Source of the DNA: Monocercomonoides exilis | Lineage: Eukaryota > Preaxostyla > Oxymonadida > Polymastigidae | Reading direction: 5' to 3' | NCBI GenBank assembly: GCA_001643675.2 | Contig: LSRY02000014.1 | Location: forward strand, 250,501-314,500 | Length of the DNA: 64,000 bases | Shown: positions 26,101 through 39,300 of the stretch, one piece after another | How positions within the stretch are numbered: position 1 is the first letter of the stretch | How the letters are laid out: every line of letters starts with the position of its first letter | Notes under the pieces: model-generated | Database searches by the model: none | The model's input: the letters and a program-made list of their open reading frames with translations, nothing else | What the model was told of the DNA's origin: nothing | Made by a program: the position numbers and the translations under genes

Positions 26101-29100
26101 TTCTTCTTCTCATCATCATTCTGTTCAGAGTTGTTCTCTTTGATCATTTCATCAACAAGCTTCTTCTGCGAAGACGGAATTGCAATCGACATCGCCCTCA
26201 TCTTTGTGGCCTGTGTGATTGCCACGTTTATCTCCTGCCTCTGCCCAATCACTTGCTCTGCTGCTTTCTCTGCCTCCATCGCTGCACTGAACACAGCAAG
26301 TGCCGAGGCAGGCGAAGGAAGCAGAGGGTGCGTGACGATGATGAGACTGTCTGTGACAGAATCCCAGCTGATTGACTCGACAACTGGATGGTGGAATGTG
26401 GGGGAGAGAGAGGCCAATGAAGAGACAGAGCTTGAGAGAGAAGAAGGAGAAAGAGCAGAAGACGTGGCAGGCACCGAATCAGACAAGGATGTCATTGCAG
26501 GAAAGACGCGTGAGCCAGAAAATCCTCCAATGGCAGGAGAAAGTGAGTTGGAGGAGAAGTAGGAAGAGGCAGCAGCAAATGACAATTGGATGGAAGGAGA
26601 GAGGTGAGACGGAGTGATGACAGTCAGGCACTCCATTGTGTCTAATCTGATGAGTGAGACAGCGCCGTCAGAAGAGATCGATGCAAAGAGAGACGACCAG
26701 CGCTGAATGAGATCGTTCTGCGCAGCAAAAGCAGACGAGGCAGCAGAAGAAGACAAGCCAGTTGAATCTGAAAAGGCAACATCATCTCCCAATTGTGATG
26801 CACCCATCTGAGAGGAAGGTAAGGCGAATGAAGAGTGAGTTACCAAAGGAGAAGCAGCAGAGGAAGAGGAAGCGATCAAGAAAGAGCGGACAAACGACGA
26901 GAGAAGAGAGGAGCCGTGGTTCATCCGTGTCAGCCCACGAGCCCTCTTCCGATCGATGGAAGATGTGCTGTGTGCAGCAGGAGAGCGGAGAGAGTCTCTG
27001 ATGGAAGACCAATACGACTTGGATGAAGAGGAAGAAGAGGAAGAAGAAGAAGAAGAGGCAGAAGCAACAGAAGAAGAAGAGGAAGAAGAGCGAGGAGAAG
27101 AGTAAGACTCCTTCAGCTTTGTGAGGAGATGTTTGATCTCTTTCAGGGCAGTTAAGTCGTATTGCCCTCTCCATCTCAGATTGAGTCTGCGCCCGCCACG
27201 TGATGCAACCACTGCATTCATCAGAAGAGAAGAAGAAGGAGAAGGAGATGTGGCTGGCATTGAAGAAGAAGAAGAAGTGGAAGAAGTGGAAGAAGAGAGA
27301 GAAGGAGAAGAGCCTGAAGAGTATGCACCAGCTGGGAAGGAAGAGAGATAGTTCACAGAAGGAGAAGGAGATGCGGAGCTTGTTCTTGGCGAGGATGAAG
27401 GTGATAAAGAGCGCTGAGGCGGGTTTATTCCATAAGACGCTGCCTGTATGTCTCCAAAGGGAGAAAGTGTTCGATTATTCTTCTTTGCAAATGCTGCAGA
27501 TGCGAACGAAGAAGACGCGGAGACAGAGAAAAAGGGAGAGTGGTTGTGGATTCTCCCGCTGTGAGGCCTTCGAAATGCTCTTTCCCAGCCATCGACTGCA
27601 ACATACAGTCTCTTTGCCTTCTTCTCTTCTTCTTCGCGAAGAAGCTTTTCTTGTCGCCTCACTTCTTTTAACAGCTGCTTCACCCCTTTTTTCTCCTCGT
27701 TCATCTCAAAATCACTCAGCCCACTCGACTCGCTGTCGTCTTGTTCATTCTCTCTTTCTCTCGCTCTATCGCCAAAGAAATCACCAAAGGCAGGCAAGCC
27801 AGCAGCAGACAACGATGACGAAGAAGATGAAGGGAAAGAAGAAGAAGAAGAATTTGAAGAAGAGCCATTCCATCCACTTCCTCTGTCCAGCAGGCGGTGT
27901 GTATTGCCATCGATGAACGAGATAGGCAGATCACCTTCAGGTGAAAGGGTCTCAAGCAGAGCAGAAGAAGAGAGTTGGTAGTCTTTCTGGAACAAGCGGA
28001 GGAAGCGTGCTTCAGAATGAGACAGAGAGAAAGGTAGAGGCTGGTGAATGTGTTGTATTTGAAGTTGTTGAGGGGGATTGGAAGAAGAAGAAGGCAATGA
28101 AAGATTCTTTGTTAGATAAGAAGGAGTCAAATTGTGTGAAGGATGCATAGAAACAGGAGGAAGGGAGCTGGTATCAGTCAATCCACGTGTAGGTGACAGA
28201 CGAGAAGAAGGGAACAAATACATCGAATGCGAAGGGACATGCTTGAGACGGACATCCTTTGCAGTTATCTGAGCAGACATTTGTGTGGGCGTGGAGGATG
28301 TTGGGGTGGAAGAGAGAGATTGAGAGGAAGAGGAAGAGGAAGAAGAAGGGGTATGTGATGATATCATGCTGACTCCAGATGAAGAGAGAGGCCTGGGAGA
28401 AGTTGAAAGAGAAGGAAAACTCATCCCGATCTTCGATGCATCCGATGCAGGAGGTGGAAGATGGATGGAGGAAAGACCAGAAAACGAGGAAGAGGCAACA
28501 GGATTTGAAGAAGACAAAGAAGAAGAAGAGAAGACTTCGTTTTGTGCAGAAGCCAACTGCTGTTGCTGGAGCATGATGAGAGGAGGAGGGGTGGATAGAT
28601 CTGAGTATTTGTCAGCTGATGTGTTCATTGAAGGATATGCATCGTATGCGAGTGAGGGAGACTGCGACAGAAAGACAGGAGAGCTGCGAGGGGAAGGAGG
28701 TGGCGGCGGAGAGAGAGAGAGAGGAGGAGAGAGTGAATACACAACGCCCACTTCTCTCTGTAGCTCGCCTGTCTCATCAGAACGAGATGGGTCTGATGAA
28801 AAAGAGGAGGACGCATTGGAAGAGGAAGCAGAGGAAGATGAGGATGAGGAAGATGAAGGAAGAATGGAGATGATCTGAGCTGTTGATAAGAAGTCTTCAG
28901 TGTCTTGTGTGTTCTTGTTATTCTCAGATGCTGAAGATGCATCAGAAAACTGAGCAGCTGAAGAAATAGAAGCAGACACATCTGAAGTGGCATTAGCCAA
29001 TCCAGTTTGTTTCTCTCCTTTTTTATCTTCCTTCTCCTTCTCCTTCTCCTTTTTCTCCTTCTCCTTCTCCTTCTCTCTTCTCTTCTTCGCCTCCTCTTTG

Positions 29101-31659
29101 ATCTTGTCCCACCAGCTCTTGTTCCTCATCCTCTCGTCCTCGTCCCAGATGAACCTGTCTCTCATATTCCTCAGCTCATATTCCTCTTCAAAGACAGGCG
29201 GAGAAGAAAAGGCAACCACAGGTGCTGAGTGCTGAGTAAAGACATGCAGACACACATTCACTCGGTGCAGCCACACAGACACACTGCAGGGAGGGAGAGA
29301 GTGGAGAGAGGTGGGGAGAGAAGAAGGAGAAGAGGAAGAAGAAGAGTTACTTGAATTTGACTGATTGGATGCTTGTGAAGGAGATCCACCTGTTCCAACG
29401 AGAAGGAGATGAGGATATTGAGGAGGGATGTACATGGCAGTCACTGGCACTCTGCTGTCCAATGGAAGAGAGAGATGGAACATCGATGAAGGTTCAGAAG
29501 AAGAAGGAGAGGAAGAAGAAGATGATGATGATGAGGAGGAGGAGGAGGATGGGATAATGTCATGATGAGATGTCTGAGAAACGTCCTTTTGTTGTGATGT
29601 TTCTGTCTTTGGAGTTGCAGATGAGATTTGTGGAGTCTGTGAAGAAGTAACTGAAGAAGTTGTTTGTTGTGGAGAAGAAGACAAGACAGTTGAATTTTCA
29701 TCGGATTGAGCATCAGATTGTGGAATAGCACCAAACTGTAAGTTTTGTGTTTCTATCTTTGTTTTTTGCTCGGTCTTTTGAGTTCTGTTCTTGTTCTTGC
29801 TGATGTTGTTATGTCTGTGTATGTGTTTATGCTGATGCTGATGAGATGAATCATTTTTATGTGGTTGATGTTCATATTTCGTATTTCTCTTATCAAAATT
29901 TCTTGGGAGCAGTTCATATGAAGAATGCGATGTTACATTTGGCACTTGTTCAGAGTATCTATTGAACAATGTTGTGTTAGAGAAATGGTGGCTTTGCTGT
30001 TGAGGCAGAGAAAGTGAGTGGAAAAGAAGAGTGAAGTGATGATGGAGAGAATGAACCAGACGAACACGAGGAGCTGCTGGGTGATAGCTGTTTTGAGGAG
30101 AATAATCGGGCACAGTGAAATCTAATGTTTGAGAGTAAAATAGAGAAGATGATGCAGAAGAGGATGAGGAAGAAGAAGAAGAGGATGGTGAAGGTGAAGG
30201 TGAAGGTGATTGCTTAGATGGAAGAGCATTTGATGTAAGTGATGGATTAAATGGAGAAGATGTTGCAACAATTGAAGCAGAAGATGGAGAAATGGCAGTC
30301 TTTGCAGGATACATCATGTCAGACTTCGAGAACACAGACAGGTTAGTTCCTTGTGTGACAGCAGAGTTTGTGTCTGTTTGAGAAGCCAAATCAGAAGAAG
30401 ACGAGGCAGACGAAGATGAAAGGGCAGACTGAATTTGTTGCTGAAGCAGATGTGACGCAGAGGCAGAGGAAGAAGCAGAGGAAGAGGCAGAAGCATTGGC
30501 AATGCTGGGAAATGAGAGTGAAGTGGCAACTGAAGCGAACGGTCTTTCTGGTTGAGTGAGTGTGCTGCTGCTCAAAACACCAGAGCCTGTAGAAGGAGCA
30601 ATTGTGGGTGTGATTTCATCTAAAGAGGCAGGAAAATCAGAAGAGGAATGCTCCACTGGGTTCAAAGAGTGTCTTGTTGTGTTGTCTTTGCCTGTCTTGT
30701 GATGAAGCATCTGATCTGTTTGTGTGTTGTTTGCAGCTGATGTGATCATGATGAGTGGCTGAGGTGGCTCTTCTTGTGCAGACTCAGCGAATGAATGAGA
30801 GGAAGCATCAGACATGTTGCTCTGCTGCTTGGGTGAGACACTCACAAAGGCAGAAGTGCCATCCAAAGACAATGAACATGAAGATGGGGAAGAAGAAGAT
30901 GTTGTTGTTGTTGTTGTGTTTGAAGGAGTAGCAGATAGCGAAAGAGGCACAGCAGACAGAGTGAAATCAGGTGAATTAGACGAATCAATAGAAGCAACAG
31001 ATGGAACATTCTGAGTGACAGAATTAGACTCATCAGTCAATTGAATGCCTCCTTCAGCATAAGAAGGCACAGGATATGTTTTGTGTGGTGACACATTAAA
31101 TTCTTCAGATGCAGCTGATGTGCTGTTAGCCAATGAAGATTGAGGCTGATGTTGATGTTGATTCTGCTCAACAGAAAGGACAGAGGTTCCGTTGGAGACA
31201 GAAGGAGAGGAAGGTAAATGAGGAGGAGATGGAGGAGGAGGAGGAGGAGGAGGAGGAGACGATACAATGGAAGGAGCAGTGCTGAACACGTTGAAAGGGA
31301 AAGGGACGGTGTGTGAGTGGAGAACAGACAAAGGTGAAGTGAGAGAGATCGATGGAGGCGAAGAGAAAGGAGGATGGGGCATGAATGGATTGGCTAGTAA
31401 TTTGGCAGTTTCACGCTGCTCATTCAAGAACAGAGGGAAAGGTGAAATGTCAATTGAGGAAGAGATGTTTGTGTCTGGATTGTTGGTCACAGACAATAAA
31501 GAAGAAGAAGAAGAAGAAGATGATGATGATGATTCATTGTTTGAGCATATTCCTCTGTGAAGAAGATAATAAGGCGCATTGCGAGGGATCTGAAGAATGG
31601 AAGATGTTACACAAGCTGTATCATCAGAGGAAGAGGCAGATATCGATGAAGAGTGCTTC

Positions 31660-31699
<40 letters not shown>

Positions 31700-33871
31700 C
31701 ATGAGATGGTGAAGAATTCGTAGATGGCTGCTCAGACGCTCCAAAAGCCGATGCAAAAGAGGAAGAAACCTGATTCACAAACTTATATGTCTTTCTCACT
31801 TTGGCCGGTTGCTGATGAGATTCCACCTCCTTCAGTGCAGATCCTTTCAACCGACCAGAATCGCTTCCAGCAACTGAAGTAAATGAAGAAGACAGAGACA
31901 GAAGAGTCGAAGGGGAAGAATGAGTCGAAGGCAACGGGTCAGAAATGTTGATGATTGAAGTGTGGTGGATGCGCCCGTCGAGAGAGGCAGCCAGAATGTC
32001 GCCTTCGTCAGTGATGGATATCGGCACTTCCAACATAGACACAGTCGCAGGCGACAGAAAAGGCAGTGGAAAGTCTGCTGCTTCGTTGGCGTGTGTGTCA
32101 AATGCTTCTCCACTTTGAAAGAAAGGAGCGAAATTTTTCTTGTTTGAGATTTGTTTGCTGGAATGAGAAGGAGGGAAGGCTGGAGTGCTGTTCATGGAGA
32201 GTGCAGAGCGGACAGAATAAGGTTCACGCGAGAAAAAAGTGATGTCAGTCAGCCGAGCAACCAGCTCGTCGCCACGAACAGAAGGAGAACACGAAGAAGA
32301 ACCCTGCTTTGCAGTGGAAGAAGGTGATTTGTGTGATTCATTGTGGATCGGAGAATTATCAGTTGCTTGAGATTGCATCTGTTTTGCAGGCTGATTATCA
32401 GTTTTAGATGGCAATGAAGAGCTAATCAACGACGGAATACTCCTTTTCAGCCAGGCAGAGCTGTCGTCCACACAAATGCGCCGCTTTGATAAAGAGAACA
32501 AAAACATCATCGGATGGGATGTGTAGAGAACGATGCAGTTTCCGCATATGTGCCCACCTTTCCAGTAGATGTTATAAGTCTTTTTCGGTACGTTCTCACT
32601 GGATGAATCAGATTTGCTCTCCAAAGCTGACCTCGCTTTGTCATTTGGTTTTTGAAGCGCGTCATGTTTATCTGCCTTCTTGTCAATCCGAATTTTGCTG
32701 CTTTTTGTGAGGACCGATGCTTCATGGCGTTGCTTCCAGCCAAAAATGTCTTTCCATTTGACATTTTTCGGAGAATGGATTACAAGAACTGGTACATATA
32801 AAGCAGTATCATCAAAGTTTGAGCAAATTGACTTGTCCAAATTCATTGATGAAAATTGAGCTGTGGATAAAAGCAAAACTGCTTTCTGAGGCATTGTAAG
32901 AAGTAAAAATGTGGAATCTGCTGATGATGTTAGCGTCCCATCGCGTGTCAATGAAGATTCTGTTTCTGTCAGCGACTCATGTTTTGTCTCTTGATTCGCA
33001 TTTGTTTCAATTATTCTGTCTGAAACTATATGATCAAGTGGATTTTCACTTATTACTTCAAAAGCCGAGCATAACGTAAGTGCCTTAGGAAGCATTATAC
33101 CATTGCAAGGCATTATACGTTCAGGAACTCCTTCTCCAATCTGTTGTAACGAGAAAAATAATATCTGTTGGTCCAGCCCAAATGAAGCCAAAACTGTTTT
33201 TAAAAAATATCGGGAAAAACATGAGAAAGCGATGAAAAAATAAAAACGTATTTGTAGCACACGATTTTTACCATTTCCAGAAGTTAAGCATAAACTTCGC
33301 ACCCAATCAGTGTGCCCAACGCAAACGCACGTAATTCGCAATAAAAAAGGATCTAAGACATATATTTCATTAAACCATCCAATAATTGCAACCAATCCAA
33401 AAGGAATTGAAAAAGCCTTTGATGGTTTTCCCCCTGAAAAAAAAATTTTTTTATTATTACCAAAAAACTTGGTCATTTTCAAACATGGAAATTGAATAGC
33501 ACCAAAAAGAGATCCACTTTCTAGATCCCATATGTATATATCGGCGTTGTCATGAACTAATTTATAAAATCGCGAAATTTCAAAAGCGAACAATAATTGA
33601 AAACATTCATCTACAAACCACAGACAGAAAAACAATGCATTTTTGTGTTTGAAATGCATAATGATACAATAGGGGAGCATGAAGAAGCAATCATCACTGA
33701 TTGAGGTGTGTACACAGTTTGTTGAAAAGGAGATTTTTCTTTTATCCAGCGGCATGCCATTCCAGTCAAGCACCCAGTCACAACTGCAGTTCCATCTATA
33801 GAACGAGCTATAGATGTAATTTTATGTGATGGAATTTGTGACCAGATGACAAAAGGAAGGCGAAGGGTCAT
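15538..33871 (-). CDS. WDR7: WDR7/Rabconnectin-3-beta homologue, giant serine-rich form, four exons
   Basis: Exons 33871-33619, 33556-33272, 33193-22514 and 22373-15538; introns of 62 nt (GTTTGT), 78 nt (GTAAAA) and 140 nt (GTGTGG), all ending AG. The sum is exactly 6,018 codons. The N-terminus (MTLRLPFVIWSQIPSHKI, then DGTAVVTGC) matches the WDR7 start, a first WD repeat. WD blades follow (DIYIWDLESGSLF; VGHTDWVRSLCLTSG), a central pair near residues 1,425 and 2,340 (PVTAMYIPPQYPHLLLVGTGG; SISSDGAVSLIRLDTMECL), and the diagnostic C-terminal blades near 5,865 (GLANGSIEVWSL; ITCIAMSPDGKLCAAF; EISVWKVGFGGLL). WDR7 pairs with DMXL (Rav1-like) proteins to regulate V-ATPase assembly on endosomes and vesicles. 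Usual length is about 1,500 residues; the rest here is Ser/Pro/Glu low-complexity insertion. A further 27-nt in-frame GT..AG stretch (33434-33460) may or may not be spliced. Confidence 0.88.
22374..22513 (-). other. Intron joining the two long halves of the WDR7-like gene
   Basis: 140 nt, AT-rich, donor GTGTGG after codon G.. of GIY|D and acceptor ATCAATCAG. Phase 1. Removal joins AGIY to DYDLYDHFGAAG without a stop. Left unspliced, the upstream frame stops at 22503, which would make the locus look like two unrelated genes. Confidence 0.8.
31663..31699. repeat. (GAT)n trinucleotide array inside the WDR7-like gene
   Basis: About twelve GAT units on the plus strand, read as TCA serine codons on the minus strand. 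Similar shorter arrays occur at about 23,143-23,172 and 31,517-31,533 within the same gene. They sit in poly-Ser tracts and are in frame, so unit gain or loss would only change tract length. Confidence 0.85.
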
Positions 33872-34030
33872 CAAGAAAAAACAATACTGATCTGAAACAT
33901 AAAAAAATAATTTGAAAAAATGATTTTTATTTTTTATATCAACTGAAAATATCCCCATGAGCTCATTATCAAATTTATTCAAAGTTAAAATAAATGGTTA
34001 ATCACAACTTTAAGGAACATTCAGAAACTC

Positions 34031-34067
<37 letters not shown>

Positions 34068-35284
34068 GATTTTTTTTTGGATTTTTTTTTGGATTTTTTT
34101 TTAATTTTTTTTGGATTATTTTTGGATTTTTTTGTGATGGAATGATTTAATAGGGAATGAGGGTACATAGCGACCGGTATAAAAATTGTGTTTGAGAAGA
34201 ACAATTTACATTGAAAACCCTATTTACGGATGTTTAAATTCTCAAATAGGAAAAACATTCGAGAAAAAATAAAAAATTTTTTGTATTTATAAAGCAGGAG
34301 TTATTAAAAATCAATGATCGAACCCCATAGATATATTGGAGAAATAATTTTTTTTTGGTTTTTATTGGAAATAAGGATTTCTTCTTTGACAATGTGTTTA
34401 TTAGGGTTATGTTTAACGAAAACATTTCAATTAATCAACTGATTAGGGTTTTTAATTAAAAGTGAGGAAGTTTTGTAAATAAATACTCCTGTTGGATTTT
34501 AAAGATAGCTTTTCTCAGTTTTTAATCACTATTATACGAAAATCACTTTCGAAATATCATAATTGCATTCATTAGCAATAGTATAAATTAATAAAAACAT
34601 GTGAAAAGACTTTTTAAACCGTTCGTTATCTGCCCACTTGCAATTTATACAATATGTCTAAATTTTTTTGAAAAGTGACATCAGATCAAAAATTTGACCC
34701 ATTGTGGTTAATTCAAAACCACTCCGTTACCATTATTCTCATCAAAAACGAAAAAATTCACTATAATGCTTATCAGTTCGTTGCAAACTTCTTTATGGAA
34801 AGAAAACTCTTGATGCCAAAAAATTATGTATCAAATTTTTTGATCAAAATTAAAATATTTGCTTTTCAATGAAAAAGGGTGTAACTTGATTGAACTTCTT
34901 TGCAGTTATTTATAAATGAAATTTCCAAGGTGCGTTTTGATTCTATTTCCTGATAAACTTGATTTTCAATGTAAATTCTAATTTTCATTCGAATAGAATT
35001 TTTCGTTTGCAATATGAACATGAACTTGACATCAATGCGAAAATTGAAGACATGCATTCGATACATTTGATCATTTGATAAATTTTAGTTGTTTGCATTT
35101 CATTTCTACAAAAATTTTTAATTCTTAATTTATTATTCGAACATGTATTTTTTTAATGAAAGATTCGCAGTTGACATCCAGCATTTGTTTTTTCAATTTC
35201 ATAATAGACAGAGATATGATTTCGAGAGCAATATCAGGATATTGAAGCATAAGTTCAAAGAACAGAGCGTCGATTATGTAATAC
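33872..35284. other. Intergenic, AT-rich, upstream of the WDR7-like gene
   Basis: About 1.4 kb. It contains a T run of about 36 (34031-34066) followed by GGA-T(8-9) units to about 34135, and one arm of an inverted repeat shared with 41.1 kb. Isolated TTAGGG hexamers near 34403 and 34443 are single, not arrays. No gene seen. Confidence 0.6.
34011..34152 (+). repeat. Inverted-repeat arm (partner at 41115-41180) expanded by T-rich units
   Basis: The outer blocks TAAGGAACATTCAGAAACTCG and TTTTTGTGATGGAATGATTTA match, in reverse complement, a block at 41115-41180. In this copy the two blocks are separated by about 90 bp of poly-T and GGA-T(n) units; in the partner they are nearly adjacent, with only about 10 A residues between. 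Confidence 0.7.
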
Positions 35285-36345
35285 GCAGAAAAAGGAAATG
35301 AAGTGAATGTGGAAGGATGTAATTTCGATGGCTGCTTTTGTTCAGCATCCAACGGATTGGGAGGAGGAATCCTTCTTCGATTATTGAATGAAAACCCCAA
35401 TTTCCTGATATCCTATTCATTTGGAACAAACACAGCCAAGTGGGGAAAAGATATCTTTGTTCTTTCTCCAAACCTTGAAGTGACTGCAAAATCGAAAAAG
35501 ATCTCGTGTGTGACAGATTCATCAGATTCTGCTGACAGAGCGGGAGGTTACGACAATGGAAATAACAGTGTGACCATTCCTCTGTGCATCTATCTCCTCC
35601 CAACTCCCGAAGAAATTCATGTGAGCAACACCGAGGCATCTGATCAATCGCGCTGTGGGATCGTCCAATTCACTTGCTTGACCTTGGGCCACTCCCTTAC
35701 ACGACTCACAAGTGAAAAGAAAGTTGTTGTCAGTGGAATGATTCAGATGAACGATGAACTGACCTTTGCCAGAAAGAAGCATAGGATCCGTGGAAACGAT
35801 GAAGTCAGCTGCTGGGCCATTTCCGATGCCAGCTCGTCATTAAGCTCTGCAATGATAACAGCAAGCGCTGAAACAGTTTTGTCAAAACTGATCTTCTTTC
35901 TTTCATCTTCTTTTTCTTCTTCCTCTTCTTCTCATCTATCTTCTCCTTCTCCTTCTTCTTCTCATCTATATTCTCCTTCTCCTTCTTCTTCTCATTCTTC
36001 TTCTTCCTCATCCTGTTCCTTTTCTCCTTCATCGCCATCCGACCGCAAGAAAATCATTGCTCGCTCTCTCAGAACATCTGCCTCCATCACACTCACAAAC
36101 AGCACTGTTATTGTATCCTTGTTCCAATTCAGAGAATTACACTTTTTTCAGATTATCTCAATCATTATCTCCACACTTGCCTGTCACACACAAATGTCTG
36201 TTAACCTTTCTGCAAACGCAGCTGCCACAAAATTATTAGCTCGCTTTATCGCATGTTCGGACTCAAAAGGAACAACCGTCATATACTCACATGCATCCCT
36301 ATCCGCCTCATCTCCTTTACACCCAAATAGATACAGCGTATAAAC
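35285..36345 (+). pseudogene. Fragment of a beta-helix surface-protein gene
   Basis: A reading frame opens after a stop at 35279-35281 and runs to a TAA near 36345. Its start resembles one cassette of the large beta-helix gene at 47.6-59.9 kb: VEGCNFDGCFC..GGGILL, then NTAKWGKDIFVLSPNLE, then CGIVQFTCLTLGHSL, which parallels CGFVEYPCRTVGYSF there. There is no signal peptide, no ATG giving an N-terminus, and no transmembrane or kinase-like end. A poly-Ser stretch lies near 35,905-36,035. It is best read as a truncated, probably untranslated paralogue; the intact kilobase-long frame suggests recent origin or partial constraint. Its 3' end overlaps the decayed minus-strand gene. Confidence 0.6.
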
Positions 36346-39300
36346 CAGGAAGAAATGGTGTTGCTCACTCAGAGCATATAGAAAAAACGCCAAGCGTTGA
36401 CATTTGTGATCTCGGTATTTATTCGTTAACTCGACTTGCCGGAACTTCGCAACTTGTGTCATCTCTTCCTCATTTCCGCAAAGAGCAGCAGAAGCAGTTG
36501 CATTGACAGCAGCAGCAGAAGAAGAAGATGTGATGAAGAAACAAAGTTGTATTGCACATCCTCTGCTGCCATCTTCAATTCCTTGGGAGCATCCATAGGA
36601 ACAACCGCTGAGAAAGCGTGGTCGGTTAGAAATGGAGTACGAAGCATTATAGCCGCGTAAACACATCGTCTGAACAGACTTCCACTGTCTTCTCAAATAA
36701 ACTCCTCTTCTGTACCGAGCCTCTTGTCTGACATGTTGAATGAACTCGCTTCCCCGCCTTCTGCACCTCTGCCTCCATTCACTCACCCTGCCAAATCAGT
36801 TGTTTATCTGCATCAGACGCCCCATCAGACACACACTCAAACGCATGCACTGACAGCATAGCTGAATAATTGCTCAGAATCACCTTCGCATAACCTTCTT
36901 CTATTCCTTCAATGAACTGCCGAACAACCTCGATTCCCTTCTCCGTTGTGAACTTTACCTTCACTGAATCATCCATGTGCAATACCTAACGACGCTGTAA
37001 CTCCACAGTACAATAACCATTGCTTCATCACAATTTGCACATTCACAATACGGTTCAGTTCATCCTTGCTGATAAAGATACCACACACAAACTCGTTCTC
37101 CTCTGCTTTGTGCTCAAACTATTCAACTTAGGCGTTAAACATAACCACAAAGTCTTCCACAATAGCCTGCTTTTTCACTGCTTCTTTCTCTGTCCCATGC
37201 TCAATGAGGAGCTCGCACTGCTCCAAAGTCAGATTCCTTTTCGGCTTTGCTCCTCAGCCGTATCTCCGCCATTTCATTTCATCTTGACACAGCTTATGGT
37301 CAGCAGCATGCACAGCTCTCCCAGCGCATCCAAAGTCTGCCCGTCTGCAATGCGCAAAAGCATCATTTGCTGATTGCCTTTAAAGTTAAAGACACTTCTC
37401 GTAATCTCTCAACCTGATAGGACAACCACAACATCCTACTCTTCTATCTGCACTCCCTTTTCCCTTCCTTTTCCTCCTCTTCCTCTATTTTTTCTTCTTC
37501 TGAAAAACCAACAAAATCAATTGCAACTTCAGCAAATTCAGCAATTTCAACTGCAAAATCAACTAAACCCACTGCAAAACCAACAGCTATTTCAAACATT
37601 TCAATCATTTCAGTCACAATTCCCCTACCAACATCAACATCAGCACTTGCAACAGCTACAAAACTTGCATATCACACAAAACTGGCTTGCTAATACTTCT
37701 CCTCTTTTTCTTCATCTTCCTCTTTTTCTTCCTCTTCCTCTTCTTCTTCTTCTCAATCTTCTTCTTCATTTTCTTCTCCTTCCTCCTCCTCTTCTTCTTC
37801 ATTTAATTCTTCTACTATTTCTTCTGCCTCTTCCTCAGCTTCTTCCACTCCTTCTTGTCCACCTCCTCCTCTTCTTTCTGATTCTTCTCTATTTTATTAG
37901 CCTTCTTCACCCTCTTTTTCCATTTCTTCTTATTCTTATTCTTCTCTTCTTCCCCCTGCTTTTCTTTCTCCTTCTTCTCCTTTTTTGAACCCTTCTCAAA
38001 CATCCAATAAAATGGATGATGCAATTCTTCCTCTGCCTTCTTTAACTTTATCCCCTTCTTCTTTTTCTTCTTGAAATTCATTGTCTTCTTCATCTCATTC
38101 TTTTTCTTCTTCCTCCTCCTCCTCCTCTTCCTCCTCTTCCTCCTCTTCCTCCTCTTCCTCCTCTTCCTTCTCAAAATCAATCGAACTACCCTTTCTACAC
38201 GATTCCTCATTCATCCTCAAATCATTCGTCAACATTTCCACCTGTTCGATATCTTTCCCCACTCCATCTAAACTTCCATCTGACGTTATGCCCAAATACA
38301 CATCTGTTGCTTCTTCTTCTGCTCTCCTGTTCTCCTGTTGGATACTATCAGATGGAGAAGAACTGTATACTTCTGGTTCCACTGGATGCTGCTTGTCCGC
38401 ACACGCCTCAGCCTCATCCTCTGTCCCCACCCCCGCCTTCACAAATCACAGCTGAGCCGGCTCAAGAGCCTCCACAACCAGCGGAGCCATCGCTTCTTCC
38501 AGCTTCACATGGTTTTCTTTGATTTTCTCCACAAACTCTCTACGTGCTGTCGGATACCCTCCTTTCTCCTCATTCCCATCACCTCCCTCTCTCCCTCCAT
38601 CTTTGCCTCCATTTTCTTCTCCCTCTTTGCCTCTCCTTTCTCCTTCCTCTGCCTCTTCCCGCTCCTCATACACAGCCAACGCAATCGCTGCAGGTGTCAG
38701 AACCACATCCTCCATCCTCAGCCCCGCTTCCGACAACCCCTTCTCCACAATCTCCCCCACTTATTACTTTGCAGCCCCTCTCCCCATAACTTCGTCGTCC
38801 AGCTTCACCACCACGCGCCTCGACTGAGGCGATCACCATATCTGCAGTGAAGGGTCAAACATAACGCATATCAACATGAATGCATTCAGATCCATCACCA
38901 TAAAGATATGCTTGTTCCACATCTTCTTTCCTGACGTCACTGCTTGTGAATGAAGCGGATTCGCAAACAAAACTGAAATCATCTCCGAAAGCTTTTCGTT
39001 GCATATGTCCAAAATACCCACGAACTGCACAGCAAGCCACGTGACAGCATGTTCCCACAACATCAGCAGCGACAGTGGTATGTTCCGCGCAAACGCCCCA
39101 TCCACCTCAGGCACCATAATCCGCAGCCGCATCTCGATGTCGTTTATCGCTGCTATCGATATGAATGACTTCGTCACAGCCGACGCATCCGAAGGGTAAA
39201 TTGCAGGGGCTGATAATGATTTATCATCTCCTGTTGCCTTCTTCTCTTCGCTTTTCCGCCTCTGGAATGGAAAGCTGAACAGCGTGCTGCTCAAGTTGAA

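Noticed and set aside
34400-34460. TTAGGG hexamers suggesting a telomere
   Set aside because: Only isolated single units in AT-rich DNA, not a tandem array.
37374-37988. Plus-strand Gln/Leu-rich frame within the decayed region
   Set aside because: The minus strand shows better protein-like sequence in other frames; the plus frame is dominated by simple repeats.
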